Below are positions 53,478 to 64,000 of a DNA stretch of 64,000 nt, one piece after another. Positions within the stretch are counted from its first letter, which is position 1, and each line of letters opens with the position of its first letter. The DNA comes from Cololabis saira. Taxonomy: Eukaryota; Chordata; Actinopteri; Beloniformes; Belonidae. The position numbers were made by a program, and so were the translations under genes. The stretch is from NCBI RefSeq assembly GCF_033807715.1, contig NC_084606.1, forward strand, positions 36,274,569 through 36,338,568, read 5' to 3'. Below the pieces are notes generated by a model. The model was not told the DNA's origin, ran no database searches, and saw only the letters and a program-made list of their open reading frames with translations.

Positions 53478-54193
53478 GTGCGTCCGAAACATTAGTACGT
53501 ACTCAATAGTATGTACTATCCATACTCATTCTGGAGAAATGTATTAGTATGGATTGATGGACACTAGCTAAGCAGAAACTTCCCACAATGCAATGCAGCG
53601 GTGTTTGGTTGCTAAGTGATACGTATATGTCATAAGTCTAATATTAAGTATAATAATATTATGATATAATATTCATATTATAATATTCTTATATAATAAT
53701 GTCATTGTGGCAGGGTGGAGAGGTTGATGGGACACGCGCACCTGTGTCCCATCAACCTGAGTGGCTGCCGCGCCTCCACCCTGCCTGCCTTATAAGGCAG
53801 AGCTGGACAGCAGAAGATGTCAAAGGAGCTGCTGGCTGATGCTGGGTGTGAAGGTGCTTCTGCACGTGTGGCGGTGATCTTTTGCTGTAATAAAGAGGGT
53901 CTGCACGAAACTCCGTGTCTCTCCATCCTTCGGTCGGCCCCGGTAGCACTCGCCCTGCTACAGTCATCTTGTTTGGGCCAGGATAAAGGGGAAAGAGTTA
54001 GAGGTGCTGCTACTGCTGCTGTGACAGGAGTTGTTACCATGGTAACAACTCCCCCTCCCAAAGGGAGGAAGTGATGTGTGGCTCTGAGTAGTATGTCCGA
54101 ATTAATGCATACTACTGATATTTACACAAAAGTGTGCCGAACTGAAGTATACTTTTTGAGTATTTACTGTTTAGTATGGCATTTCGGACGCAC
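53478..54193. mobile_element. DNA element with GTGCGTCCGAAA ends, carrying a solo LTR
   Basis: The ends TAGTGCGTCCGAAACATTAG and TGGTGCGTCCGAAATGCC are inverted; both inner flanks are rich in AGTATG. Interrupted by the solo LTR at 53706-53962. Confidence 0.7.
53706..53962 (+). mobile_element. solo LTR, 5-bp duplication GTCAT
   Basis: 257 bp from TGTGGCAGGG to CTGCTACA, flanked by GTCAT on both sides. It contains TATAAGG and AATAAA-type (TAATAAAG) signals in the usual order. Related to the 249-bp LTRs at 58929 and 59917 in their first and last 50 bp. 54300-54573 to the right has no recognisable feature. Confidence 0.88.
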
Positions 54194-54576
54194 CATATGT
54201 TTGTATTAAAACGGTGTCGCCTTTTCGAGGCTCTCAGAAAACCACGTGCGTGATATTGGAGCATAAACAGTTCTGATAGCTCGTGTTTCATCCGCTACAA
54301 GTAATTATTGGAAACACGCCGTGCATAGTGGTAGTAGCATGGTGGCTCCAGGAAAAGAAAAAACAAAACAAAAAAAAATATTTCTGCTTTCATTTTTATT
54401 ATGTCAGTTTTGGTCCTCCATAAAAAGGGGCATAAACATTGTTCACATTTTCCAGCCAGTTTCTGGATTTTTGGGAAACTCCCCGCTGCAACTTTAATAA
54501 CACAGCTGAACTCAGATACATTTTTCATCCAGCACAAAATAGGTGGAATCAAAATTTCATCATTAAATGCCACTAA

Positions 54577-55538
54577 GGCCGCGTTCAGACTTCAGGCAAA
54601 TCTGATATATATCTGATTCCTTCTCATATCCGATTTTCAGGGCTGACTGTCCACACTGTTTTTAGCAAGTGTCCATATCGGATGTGGCTCTGTTCAGACT
54701 TGGCCACATCACTGACTGATCTGACGGGTTGCCGTAGCAACGACGTCGGAGCGGAGGCGTCACCCAGCGCGTGTATTGTGTGAAGTCATGTATTTTTTTT
54801 ATATATAAAAAAATCCCAAAATATCTGTACCGTTTCTGATTGGGTGGGCACTGCGCATCATTTTTAGACATAACAATTAACGCATACCGCAAAAGTTGTG
54901 TGATCGGCGGAGGGACCCGACGTCCCAGCAAAATGAGAAACAGAGAAATGTGTTCAGAACAAAACCACCAGCAAACTAACAAACCAACCAACAAAGCTCA
55001 GAGTTAACAAAACCAACCAGAAATGAATAACAAATGAGCTGACGGCTGCAGGTTCAGGCTCACAGCGCGACTGAAGGCTGATTTATGGTTCCGCGTTACA
55101 CCAACGCAGAGCCTACGGCGTAGGGTACGCGGGGACCCGCACCTACGTGGAAATGCGGTCTTTTTTTCTGCTATTAAAACATGTTGTAATGTGAATTTGC
55201 AACACTCAAACTACAAATAATAGTTTTGACGTGACATCAGAGATTGTACATGCTCTCTGTGAAAGGATGAGTAGCTCCACAACTGGAAATGGGCGGGTGG
55301 TTTGGAGCGTCTGGGACAGTCATATCCGATCTGAGTGTTTGGAGCTGTTCAGACTGACACGCATCTGCCCAAATGAGATATGGATCGGATATGAAACTAT
55401 CTCCTGGAGGTGGTTTCCATCTGGTTTGCAAAAATCGGATATCATGCGGTTCGGGACTGTTCAGACTTCAAAAGAGTCATCCAGTTTCAATCTGGATGGG
55501 CTAAAAATCGGATATTTGCCTGCAGTCTGAACGCGGCC
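54577..55538. mobile_element. PIF/Harbinger-like element, TAA duplication
   Basis: Inverted ends GGCCGCGTTCAGACT, flanked by TAA (54574-54576, 55539-55541). Repeated CATATCCGAT phrases at both sides. Holds a truncated family-G MITE (55075-55155). Confidence 0.85.
55075..55155. mobile_element. family G MITE, copy 8 (left half)
   Basis: AAGGCTGATTTATGGTTCCG and GCCTACGGCGTAGGGTACGC, with the right arm missing. Confidence 0.75.
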
Positions 55539-55541
55539 TAA

Positions 55542-56402
55542 TGGCTCTAAAGGTACAACTTATAATAAAAACAAGTATTTTATTCAATTAATCTACATCG
55601 ATATACAAACGTTTAGAAAAAGAAGTCGTCACATAACATTTGTGAACAGTACAATACAGAAAAAATAGGTAGTTTCAAAGTAATTTAACCTTCACCAATC
55701 ATTTAAAGCCCAAGTAAGCTAAACTCAAATATTTGCATGGAAGCATTTTATATTTGATACTTAATTGTTTTAGAAAACAAGTCAAAATAATGAATTTTGG
55801 AGTTAAAATAGTGGAATTACTCTGCTAAACTGTTTGTGTTTCGTTCATGATTTTTAGAGCAGATCTGAAATTAGGGCTGAATACACTGGAAACCCAATAG
55901 ATGTTTATTGCTGAAGATTACAGGATCGCGCTTTTCAATAAGGAAATCCTGTTGCATCACTCCTCACGGGCTCTACAGTACCTGCCCATCGGAAAAATAA
56001 ATGAAATAAATTTAATTCCTGTAAACTTGAAGCAATCAGGATTTACCAAAGAACGTTGTAATTCTGAAGAAATAAGACTCAAACTTCATATTTGTTTGAG
56101 CTGATTTAAAGTCAAATTTAAACTGGAAATTTTTGACTGACTTAAATGTACAACAGTAATTTAAACAGTCACAGTTTTTACTCTTATAGCTTATAAACAT
56201 TTATATTCAAATAAATGACACATTTACCATTTGAACAAATTAGAGGTCACTGTGAAGCTCTCAGCTGCTTCATTACTTCAGAGAGTCATTCAACTGTCTT
56301 TAACTAGTGATTAAATGTCTTTTAGGTGTTTCATTTTTACTTGAAATATTCTGTTTGAATTATGTAAAAACATCAGAAACAAAATATAAAATACATCTTT
56401 AC
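55542..56402 (-). other. AT-rich 3' flank of the Ig-superfamily gene
   Basis: No other gene seen. AATAAA occurs on the minus strand at 55904-55909 and 55578-55583; the former, about 500 nt after the stop at 56403, is the likelier poly(A) signal. Confidence 0.4.
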
Positions 56403-57301
56403 CTATAATCTCTTTCTGGTCCGTTCTTCCCTTCTCCTTCTGTCTTTGATTTTATCAACTAAAATCACCAACACCCCACCCGCTACCGAACCCACCAACA
56501 CACCCCCCACCATAGCCACCACCACACTCACCGCAGCCCACACCGTACCCCACCACCCCACACCGTACCACACCCCACACCACACCCCACACCACACCCC
56601 AAACAACACCCCGTACCACACCCCTAACCAGAGATCCTGCAAAAATGTGAGTGTTTGTTGCCGATTCAGAGAATTGGCTGACTCGGCAACTGGCCCAATT
56701 GCAGTTTTCACCATCAAAGCTTTCACACAATTCAACATCATATACACAATCCCGCATGTCAACATACCAAACATCACACCCGCCATCACACCCCCCAACA
56801 CCAACACCTCCACAGTATGCCTAGCCTCCACTGTAGCCTTTATCACAGGCCCCCACACAGCACTCTCCACAGCCCCCATCACAGCCCCCACCACTACCCC
56901 CACCACAGCCTTCACCATCACAACAATCAATCCTTTCAACGGCCCACCCACCCACACCCCCAGTAGATCAAGCGCTAACTCATCCAGTGACACACCTATT
57001 GAGATACCCACTGACATACCCATAACTAAACTCACCCAACGCCCCACCACAAACTCCACCTCAGCCAATAACACAGCCATCACCAGACTCATCACCACCA
57101 CAGCCACCACCATCTCAACCACAACCACCACCAGAAACACCACAAGCACCACCATAGTCCCAACCAAATCCTCCTGCTTCTCACCCTTCACTATCTTCTC
57201 CACCATCACATCATTGAACATCACATACTTCACCCTCATGACCACCACCCCACCCATCAGCAGACCCACCAGCAAACCCCACACTAAAACTCCAGTCCGG
57301 T
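56403..57301 (-). CDS. terminal exon of the Ig gene: about 298-residue hydrophobic multi-pass region
   Basis: After acceptor TTTTTTTGTTGCAG the frame is open for 298 codons. Composition is dominated by Val, Gly, Met and Leu. It includes VVLVVFLVVVVVEMVVAVVV, a polar loop (NSLNRQQTLTFLQD), a four-residue GVWx repeat five times over (GVWYGVLFGVWCGVWC...), a second anchor-like GGVLVGSVAGGVLVILV, and the basic C-terminus. The minus strand is G/T-rich, so TGA and TAG arise often in the other frames, yet this one stays open. That argues for real coding. Confidence 0.7.
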
Positions 57302-58373
57302 CTGCAACAAAAAAACAGAACAAGAATTAAAATGACAGTTTTTTCTATTTTGATGACAGTGATATGAACCGTGTCTCAACAGATCACATGAACCTTCACA
57401 ACTGTATCTGTTACTGTTCGTAGTCATTGACCTAAAGTCAATGAGTTCTCTGAAAGTTTCAGCTATTTACTAAAACAAAATGATGAATATAACAAGAATA
57501 ATATAACAAAATTAGAGGTTTCCATCTGTAACAGAGATGGATGCAGTTCTGTGACGTCACACTCCGATGATCTACGTCACCGACACAACTTCAGCAGTGA
57601 TGTCATGCAGATGTTCATATGATGTAGAAATATTCAACTTTTGACATTACACATGACCAAAATTAACTTCTTAATATTCTATTTTCATTATGGTTCAAAC
57701 ACTGTGTGAAGACTCACTTTTACTGCCTTACCTTTAGGTACATGAAGAAAGGTGGATTTCACGTAAGTCTCCTCTTCATCAGTGAGTTCACACGTGTAAG
57801 TTCCTGTCTGCTCTGAAGATAAACCCTTCAGCATGAGACTTCCTGTCTCTGACACGGACAACACGTGCTGCTTCCACCTCTCTGAAGGTTTGTAGGCGTC
57901 TTCAGCGCCGCTCTGTGTCAGGATGATCTGACTGTGGTTGAATCTCCAGATGAGATAATTGATTGGATAATTGGTGGGTGAGCAGGGGATGAGAGTTTCA
58001 GTGTCTGATGCATTTAGAGCAGCTGGAATTACAGTAAACATGAAACAGAATCATGAAGCTCCAAAACATCTCAAACAGCACAATATAACCTGAGCCTTTC
58101 TGTTACCTGGTTTAAGCAACGTGGTTCTCCTGCGGTTTGCTGCAGTGCTGACGGTGCAGATGTAGTCCAGGTCCGTATCATTATCTGAAAGGACCAGAGA
58201 GCTGCTGATGCTGTAAAGCTGCTGTTCATTCTGCTGGACTGTTGGTGGATTCCGCAGGTTCCTGCAGGATGGAGGACTGGTGGTCCAGGTGAGTCTGGGT
58301 TCAGGATAGATCCCCTCTGAGCTGCAGATTATCTTATTTTGTGTCTTTTCAATGTTGACCCTCTGGACTGGAG
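56403..58373 (-). CDS. Ig-superfamily receptor (B7/HHLA2-like), 3' three exons, with a long multi-pass tail
   Basis: Exons 58107-58373, 57732-58022 and 56403-57301 (stop TAG). All splice in phase 1. The first encodes a C-type Ig domain (IICSSEGIYPEPRLTW ... DYICTVS), the second a V-type domain (LIPC ... YLIWRF ... EQTGTYTCEL). This C-then-V order with GIYPEP resembles HHLA2/B7-like ligands, which regulate T cells from the cell surface. The last exon, 298 residues, begins like a membrane anchor (GVLVWGLLVGLLMGG). It then stays hydrophobic, with perhaps six to eight membrane segments, before ending in the basic DKIKDRRRREERTRKRL. No signal peptide or first V exon was found up to 64000, so the gene is partial as read here. 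Family membership is inferred; the tail is unrecognised. Confidence 0.75.
57732..58022 (-). CDS. Ig V-type domain exon
   Basis: 97 codons, phase 1 at both ends. Cys in LIPC, Trp in YLIWRF and Cys in GTYTC are placed as in a V-set fold. Potential N-glycosylation sites at NAS and NHS. Introns on both sides (57302-57731, 58023-58106) show no other feature. Confidence 0.85.
58107..58373 (-). CDS. Ig C-type domain exon
   Basis: 89 codons, phase 1 at both ends. IICSSEGIYPEP, LTWTTSPPSC and DYICTVST give the two Cys and Trp of a C-set fold; one extra Cys in PPSC. Confidence 0.85.
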
Positions 58374-58589
58374 CTGTAAGACAAATATGCGGTTATAAAT
58401 GTTGTTAATGTCACTGAACGTCTGCTTCAATGTTGGCTGCAAACGTGCCTCACTGGTCGAGTTCAGGTCAGATTCATTTATATTAAAAACAACCAAGCTT
58501 CACCAAGGTGCTTTACAGGTAAAACACAACAATATACTGTAAATAATGTTAAACAAATGGAGTAAAAACACAAAACTTCCAAGAAGATC

Positions 58590-58900
58590 TTACATCTCTT
58601 CTAAAAGCGACAGGAAGTCAGTGGACCGATGTCAGAACTGGATCACTATGCTCACATTTCCTGGTCCAGTTTAGAGCCGAGCTGCAGCGTTCTGCACGAA
58701 TGAAGGATTAACTGATCTAAACCAGCATACAGGAATTACACTAATCCAGGCGTGTAGTTATAAAAGCATGCATGAATCTAAATCTTTAGAAACATAATTA
58801 TGACTTCACTTTGGACAACAGTCGTCGACCTTCAAGGCTGAAACCAGCGTCTGCAGCCATCACTTCTCTACTGAGGTAGTAGGGTGGACTTAGTTCTGGT
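58590..58900. repeat. LINE-tail-like dispersed fragment
   Basis: GCCGAGCTGCAGCGTTCTGC and similar phrases look like a common fish LINE 3' region; weakly supported. 58374-58589 has nothing recognisable. Confidence 0.35.
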
Positions 58901-58928
58901 TTGGTAAAGAAAGAAGTGGGAAAAAGGC

Positions 58929-59177
58929 TGTAGCACGGCGAGTGCTACGGGGCCCGACCGACAGGACAGAGAGGACACGGAGTTTAGTGCAGAACCCTTT
59001 TATTAACTCACACCCAGGACACACGTGCACAAGCACCACGACCACCAGCAGCAGCTTCTCCGTAGCCCCCTTGCTGCTGTCCAGCCCCGCCTTATCAAGG
59101 CTGGCAGGGTGGAGAGGTTGATGGGACACACCTGTGACCCATCACCTGAGTGGTTGCAGCTCCTCCATCCTGCCACA
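58929..59177 (-). repeat. 3' LTR
   Basis: 249 bp. On the minus strand it runs TGTGGCAGGA... to ...GTGCTACA with AATAAAAG before CTGCACTAAAC. Confidence 0.93.
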
Positions 59178-59916
59178 CACCCCCATCGTCAAACTCAGGC
59201 CGGGGTCCAACCGGCTGAGCCTACTCCCCCCCCCCCGCCCCCCTCGGAGCGGGAGAGGAAGCCCGGAACCGCCGTCTGCGCCCCCGGGCCTTCCTGGGTC
59301 GGGAGGCCGCCCTCGGCGTCGGGCCGACCAGCGGGAACGGTCGGGAGGCCGCCCTCGGCGACGGGCCGACCGCCGAGAAAGCCGCTTTCGGGACCGGGCC
59401 CATGGTGGCCTCGGGGCAGACGGCATCCGCGGCCGTGGTCGGGGTGCGTCCAGGGCCACCCCCTCCTCCGTCAAGCAGCACTGCGCCGGCTGCTGGTCCC
59501 CCTCCAGGACCGCCTCCTCCACGACGCAGCACTGCTCCGGAGCTGGTGCGTCCCGGGCCGCCTCCTCCTCGACGCAGCCCTACTCTGGCCGCTGGTCCGT
59601 CCCCGTCTCCGTGGGTCCCGCCATCGCTGGCACCGCCTCCGAGTCCGCAGCCGCCTCCGCCTCAGGAGCCATCGCCTGGCGGCCTGCAGCCACTGCCTCC
59701 CGGCCGGTCGGCTGCAGCGCCGCCAGCTCCTCCCGCGCTGCTGCGGCGACCCTCAAGCGTGGCGCAGGGGGCCACCAGCGCTTCTAGCGCCGCGAGCTGC
59801 CGCTCCCCCTGGCTCTGAAGCACGGCTGCCAGGTCTGCCATCGCATGGACGAGCGCCTCCAGGGCCCGCTCCGTGCCTCCCTTCTCCATCCCGTCGGGCC
59901 CCACGTTGGGCTCCAG

Positions 59917-60165
59917 TGTAGCACGGCGAGTGCTACGGGGCCCGACCGACAGGATAGAGAGGACACGGAGTTTAGTGCAGAACCCTTTTATTAACTCACA
60001 CCCAGGACACACGTGCACAAGCACCACGACCACCAGCAGCAGCTTCTCCGTAGCCCCCTTGCTGCTGTCCAGCCCCGCCTTATCAAGGCTGGCAGGGTGG
60101 AGAGGTTGATGGGACACACCTGTGACCCATCACCTGAGTGGCTGCAGCTCCTCCATCCTGCCACA
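59917..60165 (-). repeat. 5' LTR
   Basis: 249 bp, differing from the 3' LTR at about two positions (one near 59957, one near 60141). Confidence 0.93.
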
Positions 60166-61074
60166 AAGGCAAACTGTGCAAACGGAGAGAATGGTCTGCA
60201 GAAATGTTGCCTGCCGGTTTCCCGACCCTACGCCGGTATGAGGCCTGGATGGAGGGAACATTCTTTTGTTGTATTTTGAGGATTTTTTCTTTTGATTAAG
60301 ATTACGACACATGATTAGAGGACTAGCGCTTGTTTGACTAATATTTTGGACTGCTGGGACATTTGGGGGGGCTGCATTTGTCCTCGGATGATTTCCGTTT
60401 TTTGTTGAGGGGGTTTCTTTTGTTGCTACCGGGAAGATGAGTGAAAAAGGATCCTTTTATGTGAACTGTGTTAATGATAACCGGAGGTTAGTACAGCTGC
60501 CTTTTCATTTTATTTCTCTATTTGTTAATGTTTCATTTAAGAGGATGGTACGGGCTACAAGGAATAACTGCATTTCATGAATCAATGGAATATTTTTTCC
60601 TTTACTTTAGCCTTGTTTTAATTCAATCTTTCCCTTTTGTGAAGACTTTTCTTCTTGACTCTAAGAGGAATGGATCCGGTAGGTGCAGGCAGCATATAAA
60701 ATGTCCCAGCAGGGGCACAGACACTCTGGTCTACTGTTACACAGTCATAAAGGACGCATTTCTCTCCTGCAAGACTTCCCTTTAAAACACAAAAAAGAAA
60801 ATCTGAACATTGAAGAAAATAAATGTCTTAAAGAGCATATTGCAGGTTGGAGAACCCTGTGAATCAATGTGTAGGAAAATAACCACGGAGCTGCCGCGTT
60901 AAATCGACGCAGCCCTACGCCGTAGGGTACGACGTAGGGCTGCGCGCCGCCGCGTACCCTACGGCGTAGGCTCTGCGTCGGTGTAACGGTGTCAAGAGCA
61001 GAGACCATTTATTTAATAAATAGCTTGGAGGACAGATGGTGGATCATCTGCAGTTCTGGGTCGCACGTTAGACG
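60166..61074. other. no gene recognised; contains family G MITE copy 9
   Basis: 60893-60990 is a family-G core (CCCTACGCCGTAGGGTACG, TACCCTACGGCGTAGGC) without its outer ends. The rest has no recognisable coding or repeat signal; no Ig-domain exon was found on the minus strand. Confidence 0.6.
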
Positions 61075-61265
61075 TCAGAATCAGAGCAGATTTGTTGTTG
61101 TTTTGGCGCATAATGTGACGTTCGAAAACGCAAAACTCCGGTTGTTCGTTTATTTGCGTTTATTCGCGTTTATTCGTTTATTTGCGTTTTCATGTGGATG
61201 ACAGGTCCAAACGTAGGAAAATATCTTGGGTTTTGCAGATACCGGCTACGTGTGTACGGGGTCTG
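61075..61265. mobile_element. element H fragment, copy 3
   Basis: GCGCATAATGTGACGTTCGA, several GCGTTTATTCG units and GATACCGGCTACGTG match parts of 20515-21146. 61266-62329 to the right shows nothing I can name. Confidence 0.4.
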
Positions 61266-62329
61266 CACAGTCAGATGGGGCAGCTGTGGAGACGTCTCCC
61301 TGGTGCTGCGTCATATGACGCGGTGTTCGAAAAAAAGAGCGTTTGTAGGAGCTTTGCTAAAATCAGCCACTTTTTCCTCTGAATAAGTGCCCTTATGTCT
61401 TGTAAAACATATTAAATCCTACATTAACTTCTCACATAGTCATTTTCACATAAGGTCAGGTATAATTTTTGAAAAAATTCTAACCTGCAATATGCTCTTT
61501 ATGTCTTTGACAAATTATTGCGATTGCTGCTACCGAGAAAGCAGCCAGATGATGAAGGCAGCGGATGATCATTCAGATGATTATTCAGAGGTAAATCTCT
61601 CATGTAATTGTAGGTGCCATATACTAAATCTTTATGTTTATGTTGGCATCAGCTGTCAGTTTGACACCTGTCATGCATGTCACAGGGGGTGTGGTTAAGG
61701 CGTGTTGATCTGAGTAATTGAATGAACGGGCATATATTCACCCGTTCACCGCGGCGGCTGCATGGAGAGGGGGTGAGTAGGGAGAGTGTCATTTTTTGTT
61801 GACCGCTTGAAATATCTACAAACTGAGAGTGAATATCTTGCCTTGCCTTTGACTGTTTGTTCAGCGTTGGAGGAAAATAAATAAATACACAGTTGGATAA
61901 CACGGAAATGGCTTGTCGTTTGTCTAGCGAGTCAGCAGTACCATGCTCTCTCACTTAGCTTCTCAGTGATTTTGTTTGTGGTTTGGAGTCCCTATAGTAA
62001 TGTTTCATGATAAAGCATAGTTATAGGACAAATGGATCGTATCGATGAGGCCAAAAACAGCTGGAAACTGGATTTTGATGACTTTCTTCCACCTTTTTCA
62101 AAGTCGAGATGTTCTTTATCTTTGTTTTGAAGAGAAGTCTAGCAGGACGAGATGTTACAGAGATACGTAGAGAGAACTAGGAGAATTGGCTCATAAAATG
62201 AAAAATACCCTCCAATGGAAACACCGGTCCCCGCAGCGGTACGTTCGTCGCAAATTTAGAATTTCGCTTTTGTTTTGCAAAAAAAAGTGGAATGGAAATC
62301 CACCTTAAATGTAGGCTTTTTCAAAAGCA

Positions 62330-62590
62330 GGAGATCAGAAAGACTCCTGGACCTGTCACTCTGTCCTCTGTCTGCCTGAGAGTCTTCACCCAGATCTTTA
62401 ACCAGTTTCTGGAGTCCTCCTGCTTCAAACGCTCTACCAGTTCCCAAGAAGCCCTCCATCCCAGGAGTGAATTACTACAGGACCGTTGCTCCGACATCTG
62501 TAATCATGAAGTCCTTTGAGAAACTGATGTTGAGCCACCTGAAGGACAACACAGACTCCCACCTGCAGGGCAACCGGGCCAGCAGATGAT
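62330..62590 (+). pseudogene. Rex1/CR1-like LINE reverse-transcriptase fragment
   Basis: Frames joined by shifts read SSCFKRST, VPKKPSIPGVNYYRT and APTSVIMKSFEKLMLSHLKD, conserved palm-region phrases of Rex1/CR1 reverse transcriptases. Short, shifted and inactive. 62596-62720 is a common repeat tail (TATTTGTATAGCACAATTC). Confidence 0.65.
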
Positions 62591-63399
62591 GAAGGGCAGG
62601 GCAAGCAAGTCTATTTGTATAGCACAATTCAAAGGTGATTTACAGAGATATTAAACAGAGACATTAAAACACCACATTTAAAATTCAAACCAAAGCAAAG
62701 AAATAAAACAGAACAATCAGTAGTTGGAATAGTGTCCGAACGTGTCCGATTTCCGATCACCTGATCAGATCGGGACATCCCTATTGATTTCTATTAATGT
62801 CATGTTTGTGCTGTCTGTCAACATAAAAGTTGGCTAATATACATCTTCTTTGTGCCATCAGCTGGTAAAAGATCATTTAAGTTTAAGAGGTAACTTATTC
62901 AACGTGATTAACGTTTGTGATGGAAAATCGGTCAGAGTCACAACTTTTGGCAGAATTGATGTTACAATTATGGACTTTTACACAAAATAATGTCTTAAAC
63001 CGTGTTTGGGCCTGAATAAGTAATTTTAGATTTCTGGAGATTTCTAGAATGTTCTGAATAAACCAAATGATGACCTACTTTGGTTTATGTATGAAATGTA
63101 TTTAATATTTTATCTAATGGTATCTAATAAGTAAAAAGTTGTGAGAAAGGTCAAATGTATTATTTGTTGGTATTAAACAGGAAGATGTATCAAAGAAGGG
63201 GACATTCAGACATTCAGAAACAGGACTCTGGAAGAGGTCTTCAGCTGCACAGATATATATTCAAAAACTGGAAACTTCCAGGAGATATTTTTCATTAAAT
63301 ACGACTGGGAGCCCAGACGCTGTAAACAGGTTTGAGCTGTGTAGGCCACGCCCACGGGCCGCTGAAGACAAAAGAACTGTAAAAAAATGTTGCTGTTTC

Positions 63400-63775
63400 T
63401 GCAAAAAAAAATCCGGATTCATAAAACCGTGTGCACGCACACTTGCACGCTTTATAAATCACAGTCCAGCTGGAAGGTTGCGCAGGTGAATTCGCCTCAT
63501 ATCCCGCCCTCTACACACCCACTTTATACCATAAATGGGCAATGCAAACTACCTGATGACTGTATTTGCATATAAATGAGCCTTCTGAGCATGCGCAGCG
63601 CCACCTGCAGCCTGTTTCTGCTGCACGTCAGGATGAATGAGACGTGTCGAGCAACCGTGCCAATAAATTTCACGGAGACTGAGATGTTGTGGATGAGGTG
63701 GAGGCAGGAAAACCACATTATTTGGTGGTCACAGTAGTGGCATCACTAACAAAAATAAAGCAAGTGAGTTGCCTG
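63400..63775. mobile_element. fragment of the element hosting the ZBED hAT
   Basis: Same sequence as 46665-46859 joined to 50930-51175, and uninterrupted here, so it is an empty-site paralogue. 62721-63399 and 63776-64000 show no recognisable feature apart from an ATCGGGACATCCCTA hAT-type end at 62766-62782. Confidence 0.75.
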
Positions 63776-64000
63776 CCAGAATGTGATTTCTGGCCGTGGG
63801 AGCGCACACAGCAGCCCGTTGAGCGATAGTGCTGAAACGTCAGATTTTCAGATTATGAAGCTCAAGAATGAGATCAAGTCATATTTAATTTAGGTAGAAA
63901 CAACCTTTCATTAACTGTATTTGGCCTTCAATCAATTTTTGGCAGGTAAAAAGACCCATTTTCATGGGAGAAATCAGATTCTGGCAGGCAATCACTTTTT

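Larger units (their letters stand above)
58929..60165 (-). mobile_element. compact non-autonomous LTR retrotransposon, 5-bp duplication AAGGC
   Basis: Two 249-bp LTRs (59917-60165 is 5' and 58929-59177 is 3', both TG...CA) flank only 739 bp. AAGGC is repeated on both sides (58924-58928, 60166-60170). The LTRs differ at about two sites, so insertion is recent. Next to the 5' LTR is a primer-site-like TGGAGCCCAACGTGGGG, and before the 3' LTR a short purine tract GATGGGGGTG. The interior is very GC-rich. It has a short ORF starting MEKGGTERALEALVHAMADL, perhaps a gag remnant, and no polymerase, so movement would need another element's enzymes. Confidence 0.9.

Noticed and set aside
54295..54573. 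92-codon minus-strand frame (MAFNDEILIPPILCWM...)
   Set aside because: No splice sites, family or repeat support; length is within chance expectation.
56446..57330. Plus-strand 294-codon frame opposite the hydrophobic exon
   Set aside because: The plus strand is C/A-rich and lacks T, so stops are rare by chance. It has no splice partners, whereas the minus frame joins Ig exons in phase.
59025..59921. Plus-strand frames over the compact LTR element
   Set aside because: Antisense, Pro/Arg-rich shadow of GC-rich repeat DNA; the element's LTRs, primer site and purine tract are oriented on the minus strand.

Overview
The window is nuclear DNA of a ray-finned fish, most likely a teleost. This rests on spliced vertebrate genes with GT/AG introns, a Mermaid/V-SINE-type SINE, L2/Maui-, L1/Tx1- and Rex1-like LINE pieces, very many hAT, PIF/Harbinger, pogo- and piggyBac-like elements, and long (CCTT/GGAA)n tracts. 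I cannot name the species. All homology calls come from reading the translations; no search was run.

The anchor is zcchc4 on the minus strand (36682 down to 8249, 13 coding exons, 491 codons plus stop). It encodes the 28S rRNA m6A methyltransferase with a GRF zinc finger, a DPPF catalytic motif and a C-terminal Cys/His-rich and CCHC region. All exon phases fit. Its promoter side (about 36.7-36.8 kb) carries a CRE and an E-box. Its stop codon lies in a 20-bp minisatellite, and a poly(A) signal sits at 8104. Its introns are filled with transposons. Intron 5 holds a complete gene on the opposite strand: a TRIM-type gene (21992-25268) with the family's 96-nt and 231-nt coiled-coil exons and a PRY/SPRY exon, but no RING or B-box that I can see.

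Left flank (1-8 kb): a 15-bp minisatellite, a TA repeat, a possible promoter with two short coding exons of an unidentified plus-strand gene interrupted by a 1.3-kb CCTT tract, and dispersed repeats.

Right flank (37-56 kb): LINE and DNA-transposon debris. This includes a 4.06-kb ZBED-type hAT transposon (46860-50921) with an exact 8-bp target duplication and a five-exon transposase region broken by one frameshift and one stop.

Near the right end (56403-58373, minus) lie the last three exons of an immunoglobulin-superfamily gene of B7/HHLA2-like layout. The terminal exon encodes a roughly 298-residue, extremely hydrophobic, apparently multi-pass tail ending in a basic cytoplasmic-type segment. 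I do not recognise this architecture, and it is the best candidate for something undescribed. Its 5' exons were not found. A short LTR retrotransposon with near-identical LTRs (58929-60165) sits in its upstream region, and a related solo LTR lies at 53706-53962.
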